Source: Alviniconcha marisindica (lineage: Eukaryota; Mollusca; Gastropoda; Provannidae). From it: 64,000 bases of DNA. Where the stretch lies: positions 1,457,501 to 1,521,500 of the forward strand of contig JABMCL010002130.1 of NCBI GenBank assembly GCA_018857735.1, read 5' to 3'. This document shows, one piece after another, positions 10,980-22,900 of this stretch. The stretch's first letter is position 1, and every line of letters begins with the position of its first letter. The translations under genes and the position numbers were made by a program. The notes under the pieces are model-generated. The model did not search any database. It worked only from the letters and a program-made list of their open reading frames with translations, and was not told where the DNA came from.

Positions 10980-13900
10980 TGATGGTGAGAGAAAAAGAAG
11001 AAAAAGCACATGCACACTCTTCAAAATAATGATGGGGCTATTCATCGGGTGATTAGCCAAAGACAGAACTGACAAATAACTGTTTTCTAACAACAGTTTT
11101 GATAAAAAGCAAGTCATGTCCTTTAAATGTCCATGCAGACGAGATGGTATAAATGGCTTCATGAGCTGACAGTTAAATAAAATCTGTTCTGTTGAACTTG
11201 AAGTTTGATCCTTACAAATACTTTTTAGGTCTTTTTAAAATATTGCCGTTTTTGGTTTCAAAGTTTTGAAAAGCCAATAAAGTGTAAAGTAAATCTGACA
11301 CAGACCTTGGCACATTGTTCGCACTGTGCCAGCAAGCCCAGGTCCTGAAACTGTGTTCTCATTTGACAGGAGAGACATTCAGCCTTCCTCACTTTTCACT
11401 TTACAAGAGAGACATTCAGCCTTCCTCACTTTTCACTTTACAAGAGAGACATTCAGCCTTCCTCACTTTTCACTTTACAAGAGACACATTCAGCCTTCCT
11501 CACTTTTCACTTTACAAGAGACACATTCAGCCTTCCTCACTTTTCACTTTACAAGAGAGACATTCAGCCTTCCTCACTTTTCACTTTACAAGAGAGAGAT
11601 ATTCAGCCTTCCTCACTTTTCACTTTACAAGAGAGAATTTGAAGGGGGGTGTTGGCCATCCTCATTTTTCAGTTACAAGAGAGAATTTGAAGGGGGGTGT
11701 CAGCTTTCCATACTTTTCAGTTACAACAGAGAATTTGCAAAGGAGAATCAGCCTTTCTCAGTTTTTAGTGAGAGAATAACCATTCCATAGTTTTCAATTA
11801 CAGGCATGGGAATTGTCCGCGAAAAAGCAAATTTGCATGGCAGTGAAACTGACTTTCCATGGAGAAAAAAAAAATGTCCATGGGGAAGAGAAATCAGGGG
11901 TACAAAACTAACAAACAGGGAGCAGTGATTTTAGTTCCGCATCAAATACCCGCTTAATTGTAAACACAGCCGCTGCTGTTTCTCTCGCGGGCAGGCATTA
12001 GACTTAAATGCAGTCATTCCTACACACTTTTACGCCACGTTTCCGCTGAAAAAAAGCAAATATTCTGAAGGTTTTTAAAGTGAACGATTCACCATGTCAG
12101 TTGCTTAAGTTGTAAACTGTGGCAAAAAGTTTGATGCCTGCGGCTGTGCCAGTAAATGGGGTGTGGATATCAGTAAACAGTAGCCAGATTGGTCTGGTTG
12201 GTCGGAGATGTGAATAGCCAGTGGGACACTTAAAATTGTTTGCCTATGTGTGTTTTTCACAGAGAGAAAAAAAATGCTGTGCAATCCCAAACAGTGACAT
12301 ACTCTTCAGTATGTTGGTCACTTTACAGAAGAAGACCAGTTTGAGCTGGAATTGAAAGTTTGTGAGGAGATGAAGCCTGGAACGCATTGGCATGCGGTTT
12401 TGTGATGTTGCAGTTCTTCATCTTGATTTCAGTTGTCGCAGGACCTAACCTTCGGTTTAGAAGTCTTGAAGTGTGGGGGCTTTCACCTGGTCATCACTGA
12501 GGTGGTTCCAGTCAGTGGCAGAGGAAAAAGTAGACTTTATTTCCATAAAACTGACCTCAGGATAGCCTCGGATAGCCTCGGATTGCATAGATTTGATCTT
12601 TGGGGGTAATTTTTTTCGGGGGGTGGGGCGGGACATGCCCCTGGACATGCCCCCCTAGATTTCAGAGTTTTTCCTTTGAATCAATTTTCATGCCTGCAAT
12701 TACAGTAGAGAATTTGCAAATGAGAATCACCCTTCCTCAGGTTTCTGCTACAAGAGAGAATCCCCCCCCCTTTTTTCTTTCATTTTTTCTTTTCTTTTCT
12801 TTTCTTTAAAGTTTCTAGCATCCCCTGCCCCCCCCCCCCCCCCCCCCCCCACCCCCCCTTATTTTTTTCTTTCTTTCTAGCATGTCTCATTCTGACTGCT
12901 ATTTTTGGGTGTTATGATGCCTAGTACTGTATGCTGTTTCATGGTGTTGTATTGTCTATAATTTGTGTTTGCTGTTTCAGGGTGTTGTATTGTCTATAAG
13001 TTGTGCTGTTTCAGGGTGTTGTATTGTCTATAATTTGTGTGTGCTGTTTCAGGGTGTTTATAATTTGTGCTGTTTCAGGGTGTTGTATTGTCTATAATTT
13101 GTGCTGTTTCAGGGTGTTGCAGTGTCTAATTATGTGCACTGTTTCAGGGTGTTGCAGTGTCTAATTATGTGCACTGTTTCAGGGTGTTGCAGTGTCTAAT
13201 TATGTGCACTGTTTCAGAGTTTTGCTGCGTGTGCGACTGCTGTACTACATCAAGCAAGAGGTGATTGGTGATGAGGCAGCCAAAGTCTTTGAGGGAGCCA
13301 GGTGCCAGTAAGTAACAGCAGCTGCTGCTGGGTGATGTGCCTGTGGAAGTAGTGAGAAACTGACTGACGTGGTTTGTGGGTGACACTTTGACTGAAAACA
13401 AGCTTGAGAAATTGACTGACATGTTTTGTTCTCAACAAAATGATGAAAAACAAACTTGTGAAATTGACTGACATTTGTTGTGGGTGACAATTTGATTGAA
13501 AACAAATTTGGGAAACTGACATTTGTTGTTGGTGACAGTTTGACTAAAAACAAACTTGAGAAACTGACATTTTGTTGTTGTTAACAATTGAACTTAAAAC
13601 AGACTGGAGAAATTGACTTGACATTTGTTGTTGGTGACAATCTGACTGAAAACAAACTTGAGAAACTGACGTTTTGGTTGTTAACGTTGTTAACAGTTTA
13701 ACAGAAAATAAACTTGAGACATTTTTATTTTATTTTTTATTTTTATTGTTTGACTGAATAGAAACTTGAGAAATTGACTAACATTTGCTGTTGTTGACAA
13801 TTTGTCTGAAAACAGACTTGAGAAATTGACTTTTGGGAGGGGGGGGGGGGGGTTGTTGGAAATTTGACTGAAAACAAACTTTCGAAACTGACTGAAAGAG

Positions 13901-16900
13901 AAATTGAGTTCCTCCATAAAGCAGGGTTTTTACTGACATGAGCCAGTCCCTTCTTCTTATGCAGAACACTACAAGAGTTGTTTCACTGGTGCTAGGTATG
14001 TTGAAAGGACTGTCTCACAAGAACCACACAATGGTGGTGCTGCCAGACAGAAACAAGCTACATTTATTGATGGACTGTCTCACAATAGTCATGTAGGGCT
14101 GCTGCCAGATTCCTACCACCCTTTTCTGTACAGCCATGTCAGTCCCAAACCGCATGACATCAGTTCTGAATTTACATATGAGATCACAGGAAATGAAAGC
14201 TCTTAACCAGGAAGAGAAGATTAACTTCATTTCCAGAATAACCACATTCTTTTCATGGGAGTCTCATTTTCGTGGCACTTTTGGTAATTTTTTTCACAGT
14301 TTGGCGAACTTTTCATGCAAGATGGTAGGAAGTGATATCACAGTGATCTGGCAGTGTCATCATTGAATACTAAGGATGTCGCAGTGATTTGGCAGTTTCA
14401 TCATTGAATACTAAGGATGTCACAGTGATTTGGCAGTGTCACCATTGAACACTAATGTCACAGTGATTTGGCGGTGTCATTGAATACTAAGGATTTCTCA
14501 GATTTCTCTGACCCTGGTTCCAGGAGAATGACAGTTTTTTGGGGTTAAAGAAAGGGTAAATAATGTGGATGACCATAACACTGATGAGATCCAAACACAA
14601 AAAGGTTCAAACAAACCCCTATTTATTCTAACACGGCCACACAGAATGCACATTTTTGGGGAAATCCCCTTTATCAAGCCACAAAACGACACTTAAACAA
14701 CAGATAAATGGTTAAAAATGATGAAAGAAAAAGACGTATCTTGTTTTGATTGAGTTTCTGCAGCTTGTCCGGTGCTTGGAAGATTGTGTGTTAAATAAAT
14801 AAGTGTTCGTCTGAACCTTTTTGTGTTTGGATCTTGTTTTAGAATGCTTGCAATCATTCTGTTTCAGATTTTGTTTGTTTGTTCATAACATTGATGGGTT
14901 TTTTTGGGGGGAAAACAGTTATATTGCATATTTTTCATTTGGTATGGTAACTCAAAAAGAAAAGAAAAACACACAGCAGAAAAATGTGTCTGGCATGTAA
15001 CAACCAATTCCACACAACATTGTTAAAAGTTGCAACAAGATATACTGAACCTTAAATACAATACCAGTTTTAGCAAATATACTCCAAAACTAGCATGTAT
15101 TTTTTAATTTTAATTTTTATCCCTAATCCTTTTAGGAATGAGGCTTGTGAATAGAGAAAACACTATAGCATATTAAGAGTTAGGGGCTGTTTTAAAATAG
15201 ACAGTGATGCTGCCCAATAGAGACATGGTGTTTACGGGATGTCGTACAATGATGCTGCCTGATACTTGTGATAGAGACAAGGTGTTTAAGGGACTCTCAG
15301 AATATTTGTACAGTGATGCAGCCTGATAGAGACATGGCGTTTATGTGACTGTCTCAGAATATTTGTACAGTGATGCTGCGTTTAAGGCACTGTCTCAGAA
15401 TATTTGTACAGTGATGCTGCCTGATAGAGACAAGGCGTTTAAGGGGCTGTCTCAGAATATTTGTACAGTGATGCTGCCTGATAGAGACAAAGTGTTTAAG
15501 GGACTGTCTCAGAATAGTTGTGCAGTGATGCTGCCTGATAGAGACAAGGCATTTAAGGGACTGTGTCAAAAAGTCCTACAGTGATGCTGCCAGATAGAGA
15601 TTAGGTGTAAAAAGTCCTACAGTGATGCTGCCAGATAGAGATTAGGTGTAAAAAGTCCTACAGTGATGCTGCCAGATAGAGATTAGGTGTAAAAAGTCCT
15701 ACAGTGATGCTGCCAGATAGAGATTAGGTGTAAAAAGTCCTACAGTGATGCTGCCAGATAGAGATTAGGTGTAAAAAGTCCTACAGTGATGCTGCCAGAT
15801 AGAGATTAGGTGTAAAAAGTCCTACAGTGATGCTGCCAGATAGAGATTAGGTGTTTAACCCACTTGGCCCCAGACCAGCTGCTGCCCTTTCTCCACAAAA
15901 TCCCATGCAAAGGGAAGTAACTGTGTCAAATGATCCCAGTATACAACTTTAAAAAATCAATAATAAGCACTAAATAAAAGTTTCAGCTCACTTTGTATTT
16001 TTCCCAGTTTGCAAATACATTGTTCTTGTATATCCATACAGGTTTTGATTTTTTTTTATCAAAAATAAAAGCATTATCCCCCCCCCCCCCCAAATCAGAA
16101 ATGTCTGCATCTGAATGTCAGGTTTTAGGGTGCCTACAGGGTAACCGACTTAGCAACATTTCCAGTTTTGATCTCCAAAGATGAAGCTCTGTGAGTTTGT
16201 TAGGGTGCCCAGGGTAAATGACAGCCAGATTTGCAGTTCAGATCTCAAAGGATGAAGCTCTGACACCATTGCTAACAGTAGGGGTTTTGTTTATTTTTGT
16301 GCATCTATTGTGTGTCCATCTCACAACTTTGAAAATTCACAGTGTCTCACAAACTCTACCAAACTTCAAACAAAGGACATCTCCAGAAGTAGTGAACAAT
16401 GGTGGAAACAAGGCCACAACTGTACAAGTCTCATGAGAATCCCATTCCTATTTGCATAAGCTGGGATGCCAGTACGGAGTGTCTGCTAACTGGCCGCTAC
16501 CGGATGGTCCGTGGTCAAAAGAGCAGGTGATGATGGGCGGTCTGGGGCAAAGTGGGTTATGGAATTGTCTCAAAATAAGTGACTGTCTCAAAATAGTTGT
16601 ACAGTGATGTAACCTGATAGAGACAAGGTGTTTAAGGGTAAGTAAACATGGTGCTTAACGTCCACAGAAACCATCAGGCTTATTAGGGATGGGATGTGTT
16701 TGAGGGACTGTCTCAGAATAGTTGTACAGTGATGCAACCTGATAGAAACAAGGTGTTTGACTGTCTCAAAATAGTTGTACAGTGATGCAACCTGATAGAA
16801 ACAAGGTGTTTGACTGTCTCAAAATAGTTGTACAGTGATGCAACCTGATAGAAACAAGGTGTTTGACTGTCTCAAAATAGTTGTACAGTGATGCAACCTG

Positions 16901-19900
16901 ATAGAAACAAGGTGTTTGACTGTCTCAAAATAGTTGTACAGTGATGCAACCTGATAGAAACAAGGTGTTTGACTGTCTCAGAATAGTTGTACAGTGATGC
17001 AACCTGATAGAAACAAGGTGTTTGACTGTCTCAAAATAGTTGTACAGTGATGCAACCTGATAGAGACAAAGTGTTTGACTGTTCAATAGTTGTACAGTGA
17101 TGCAACCTGATAGAGACAAGTGTGCTCAGAATAGTTGTACAGTGATGCAACCTGATAGAGACAAGGTGTCTCAGAATAGTTGTACAGTGATGCAACCTGA
17201 TAGAGACAAGGTGTTTAAGGGACTGTCTCAGAATAGTTGTACAGTGATGCAACCTGATAGAGAAAAAGGTGTTTAAGGACTGTCTCAAAATAGTTGTACA
17301 GTGATGCAACCTGATAGAGACAAAGTGTTTAAGGACTGTCTCAGAATAGTTGTACGTGATGCAACCTGATAGAGACAAGGGGAAGGACTGTCTCAGAATA
17401 GTTGTACAGTGATGCAACCTGATAGAGACAAGGTGTTTAAGTGACTGTCTCAGAATAGTTGTACAGTGATGCAACCTGATAGAGACAAGGTGTTTAAGTT
17501 GACTGTCTCAGAATAGTTGTACGGTGATGCAACCTGATAGAGACAAGGTGTTTAAGGGACTGTCTCAGAATAGTTGTACAGTGATGCAACCTGATAGAGA
17601 CAAGGTGTTTAAGGGACTGTCTCAGAATAGTTGTACAGTGATGCAACCTGATAGAGACAAGGTGTTTAAGGGACTGTCTCAGAATAGTTGTACAGTGATG
17701 CAACCTGATAGAGACAAGGTGTTTAAGGGACTGTCTCAGAATAGTTGTACAGTGATGCAACCTGATAGAGACAAGGTGTTTAAGGGACTGTCTCAAAATA
17801 GTTGTACAGTGATGCAACCTGATAGAGACCAGGTGTTTAAGGAACTGTCTCAGAATATTTGTACAGTGATGCAACCTGATAGAGACAAGGTGTTTAAGGG
17901 ACTGTCTCAAAATAGTTGTACAGTGATGCAACCTGATAGAGACCAGGTGTTTAAGGGACTGTCTCAAAATATTTGTACAGTGATGCAACCTGATAGAGAC
18001 AAGGTGTTTAAGGGAAAGTCTCAGAATATTTGTAGTGATGCAACCTGATAGAGACAAGGTGTTTAAGGGACTGTCTCAAATTAGTTGTACAGTGATGCAA
18101 CCTGATAGAGACAAGGTGTTTAAGGGACTGTCTCAGAATAGTTGTACAGTGATGCTGCCAGACCTGGGGTGTTGAAGGGACTGTTTGCTTTTACTGCAAC
18201 CCCAGGTAATGGTTTTTCTTAAGACATCTGAAGTTCTTTTTTGTTTTGGTTTTGTGCACATATGCAGTATTTTAGCTTACATTTTAACTGCATTAGTATG
18301 GGCTAATGAATAGAATAGAATAGTTCACACCCTGCTTGTCATCACAAGCAATTTAAGCATGTTCATGTGTTGGGTGTCTCCAAGATATACATATACATCA
18401 AAATTTGATGATTTTGCTAATTCACTTTTATGATGCAGGGCATCATAAAAGTGAATTAGACACAGTCATATACTTATGATTTGATAAATTGTATTTTTGT
18501 TTTGCATTAAATATGTCTGAAAGAATCTGCCTGGAAGTACTTTCTGAGTTGTAAACAAGTGGAATGTAAATATTCAGATGTGCTAATTATTGACTGTTTT
18601 GGCTTAGTTGTGTTTGCTGTTGATTTTGTTGTGTCTAGAATTATGAGCCAAGTTTTTACTTGCGTTTTGTTGATTTGCACTTTGACCTGCTATAGACTGA
18701 GTATTGAATGTTTGATTGGTCTTGATGTGACCCAGTATGGTTGGCAGGAGGTAGAATCCAAGAACTAATTGTTGCTGAGCAATTGTCTCATTGTATGTGT
18801 TCATAGTGAGGTCAGCATTCTGTCTTTGAATCAGTTTTTGTAGTGATGTTGACTTTCCTTCAAAATAATTGTCTGATTGTGTGCATTTTGAGTGAGGTGG
18901 ACATCAGTTGTGTGGTGGTTTTCATTTTCAGTGAGGTCAACATCCCTCCTCCCATCTCTGACGGGGAAATTCCTGCTCCCTGGTGGGATGAGTGTGCCGA
19001 CCGCTGCCTCTTGATTGGTGTCTTCAAGCATGGTCAGTCTCTTGCTCTTTCCCTTTAACCGCTTGCTCCTTGGGCCCTTTGTCAGGGGTGGAGAACGGGT
19101 TGCTTCAAGCTCTACTTGTTCAGCTGTGGGCAGTGTTGGACAGTGTTGGAAAGAGACACGCTGTAACAAGCTGTGGACAGTGTTGGAAAGACACATGCTG
19201 TAACAAGCTGTGGACAGTGTTGGAAAGACATGCTGTAACAAGCTGTGGACAGTGTTGGAAAGAGATGCGCTGTAACAAGCTGTTGACAGTGTTGGAAAGA
19301 CACATGCTGTAACAAGCTGTGGACAGTGTTGGAAAGACACGCTGTAACAAGCTGTGGACAGTGTTGAAAAGAGACTGTACAGCTGTAACAGGCTGTGGAC
19401 AGTGTTGGAAAGAGACTGTACAGCTGTAACAGGCTGTGGACAGTGTTGGAAAGATACTGTACAGCTGTAACAGGCTGTGGACAGTGTTGGAAAGAGACTG
19501 TACAGCTGTAACAGGCTGTGGACAGTGTTGGAAAGAGACTGTACAGCTGTAACAGGCTGTGGACAGTGTTGGAAAGAGACTACAGCTGTAACAGGCTGTG
19601 GACAGTGTTGGAAAGAGACTGTACACCTGTAACAGGCTGTGGACAGTGTTGGAAAGAGACTACAGCTGTAACAGGCTGTGGACAGTGTTGGAAAGAGACT
19701 ACAGCTGTAACAGGCTGTGGGTGGTGTTGGATGGTTTTCCCGTTCATCTCCTGGGATGTTTGGAACTGGAAGCCTTTTCTTCCTTTTCCAGGGTCAAATC
19801 TCCCCTCCACCCCCCACCTCCATTTTTTTTAAATATTATTTTTTAATCCATGGATTCATATTCCAAATCTTAGCCCACCCCACCCCCTTTTTCTGTGTCT

Positions 19901-22900
19901 CTCTTCTGCGCCATTTAATTTTTACATCGTATAATATTCATTACATCACACCTATTTCATTGCTCATCATTGTCGTGCCAACATTCTTCCAAACACTGGA
20001 CAGCAAAACAATATATAAAAGAAAAGCTCAGCCAAAAGCAGATAAGTATCCTGCATCTTATTTTTCACTGTTGAACTGTTGTTTAAGTGTTGTTTTATGG
20101 CTTGATAAAGGGCTGATTTTGAAAATTTACATGTGTTTTGTCATGATAAACAACATTCTTTTTAACCTATTTTTGTGTTTGGATAAGATAGAATATTTTG
20201 CATCTGTATGCCTTTGTAAGTGACCCAGGCTCATACGAGACGGAGCACATTGAATAATCTGTTTTTATGGTATCACCTCCTCTTCCCAGAATTTTAAAGG
20301 GAGTATACTGCAATCACACTTTCCAAGCACTGGTTTTAACAGCCTTCCTCCAACCACTGTCCTATTTGATTATGCCTGAAGTATTGTTGCAGGTTATGAG
20401 AAGTTCAACCAGGTGCGACAGGACCCGGCCCTGTGCTTCCTGACTCGCTGTGGACCTCCGGATGGAGCAGCACTTCTGGCTGAACAGAATGAGGACAAGT
20501 GAGTCACTGGATATCTGCTGGATAGACACTGCAGTCAGCAACCCGCTGCAGTCTTCTGGGTGTATTTCTAGCAGACGTGTCCACTGCAGATGAAATGTTG
20601 TCCACAGTAGGCTTCTGCCGCAAATCTTTATCCCGCTCACTCCCCACCAGAAACCACCTGCTGACCACGTTCCTAAACCACAGCCACAGACAGGGCTTTT
20701 CACCCGCTCACTCCCCACCAGAAACCACCTGCTGACCACCGTCACATGCAGGCGGGGGTGACCCGCTTACACTTGGGATGTTCAAACTACACCAACCCTC
20801 ACGTCCAACTGTGTTCACACCAAAGAATTCTGACACACTGGAAGTTTACGATAACCAAGATTTATCAACTATTACAACAGAACACCACAACACTTAAACC
20901 ATAACATGCTACAGAGTCACAACACAGAACACAAAAGTTACTTCCGCCAGCTGGCCAACCCAGAATGTCCGATCACTGATCAACACCAGATATATGCTAT
21001 CACTGGTTAGCACCAGTTAGGTTACTATTTGTTTCCATGTAGAACACACACACACGCAAAAACCTCCAACCACTAAACTGCTATTCAGCCAAGAATGGAG
21101 TGGTTACTACACTTGGGTGGCACTCGGCTCGGGACAGCATCATGAAATAGAGTCCTGTCTTGAGGATATTCAGGCAAGCACTGCTCAACGGCTGCCACGT
21201 CATTTGAAAATGGAAGGACACTCCCACGTCGCTCTCGGTCAAACAGGGACACCCTTGATGAGGACGGCACCAATTAAAACCAAAGAAAAAACTGTTGAAC
21301 ACACGAGTGTAGTGCAGTCATTTCACACACAGTCCTGTAACTGCAATATTTACAACTGGTAGCCAAACCAGGCTCAACAACTGACAGTCCTATACCTGAC
21401 TGACATCATTACGTACGTACATGCGGCCTCTGACCGGTTGTGGTCAACATGAGCACCTGACAGTCCTATACCTAACTGACATCATTACGTACGTACATGC
21501 GGCCTCTGACCGGTTGTGGTCAACATGAGCACCTGACAGTCCTATACCTAACTGACATCATTACGTACGTACATGCGGCCTCTGACCGGTTGTGGTCAAC
21601 ATGAGCACCTGTCAGTCCTATACCTAACTGACATCATTACGTACGTACATGCGGCCTCTGACCGGTTGTGGTCAACATGAGCACCTATGCGTCCCTATCC
21701 AACATCGTGCTGGAAAAGAGGCCGAACCCTTGCCTCTATGGCTTTTTTATTAACAGCAATCGTGTGACTTACAACAGTCACTTTCTACCACACGGACATT
21801 CCCTGACTTACAACAGTCACTTTCTACCACACGGACATTCCCTGACTTACAACAGTCACTTTCTACCACACGGACATTCCCTGACTTACAACAGTCACTT
21901 TCTACCACACGGACATTCCCTGACTTACAACAGTCACTTTCTACCACACGGACATTCCCTGACCACTATGGGTGAAAGGAGGTCTGCGGTACTAGTGCGG
22001 ACCCACGCCCTTACATTGTCAGCGTGTGACAACCACATTCCTAAGCCACAGCCACAGGCAGGGCCAGTATACATTGACCTCAGAGTCTTTGCCAGCTGCA
22101 CACATGCACATTTGACTCGGGCATTCTCATTCAAAAAGAGGATGGTATGGGAGGGATCATTTAAAAAGAGGATGGTATGGGAGGGATCATTCAAAAAGAG
22201 GATGGTATGGGAGGGATCATTTAAAAAGAGGATGGTATGGGAGGGATCATTCAAAAAGAGGATGGTATGGGAGGGATCATTTAAAAAGAGGATGTTATGG
22301 GAGGGATCATTTAAAAAGAGGATGGTATGGGAGGGATCATTTAAAAAGAGGATGGATGGGAGGGATCATTAAAAAGAGGATGGTATGGGAGGGTCATTTA
22401 AAAAGGGGATGGTATGGGAGGGATCATTTAAAAAGAGGATGGTATGGGAGGGATTCAAAAAGAGGATGGTATGGGAGGGATCATTTAAAAAGAGGATGGT
22501 ATGGGAGGGATCATTCAAAAAGAGGATGGTATGGGAGGGATCGTGTAAAAAAGGGGATAGTATGGGAGGGATCATTTAAAAAAAGGATAGTTAGGGGTGG
22601 TGATCATTCAGAAAGAGAATGGTGCAGGGGGCGGGGGGGATCATTCAAAAATGGGGTGGTTGGGGGGGGGTGATCATTCAAAAATGGGGTGGTTGGAGGG
22701 GTGATCATTCAAAAGGTTAGGGGTGGTGATCATTCAAAAAGAGGTTAGGGGTGGTGATCATTCAAAAAGAGGTTAGGGGTGGTGATCATTCAAAAAGAAG
22801 ATAGGAGTGGTGATCATTCAAAAGAGAATGGTTAGGGGTGGTGATCATTCAAAAAGGGGATAGGGATGGTTGTTCAAAAAGAGGATAGGGGTGGTGATCA

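Larger units (their letters stand above)
20520..22120. mobile_element. Unclassified foreign-looking block in intron 7
   Basis: A GC-richer block. TTCCTAARCCACAGCCACAG lies near both ends (20671 and 22037), and CACTCCCCACCAGAAACCAC is repeated within it (20638 and 20707). No transposase or polymerase frame was recognised, so the class is unknown; two minisatellites (21385-21690 and 21765-21965) have grown inside it. Confidence 0.35.

Noticed and set aside
17031..18057. Frames of 147-187 codons with repeated [20 protein letters not shown] peptides
   Set aside because: Products of the 58-bp array read on either strand, with no start context or conserved sequence.
21668..22673. Frames of 234 and 105 codons with [10 protein letters not shown] repeats
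   Set aside because: Translation of 39- and 30-bp arrays inside intron 7.
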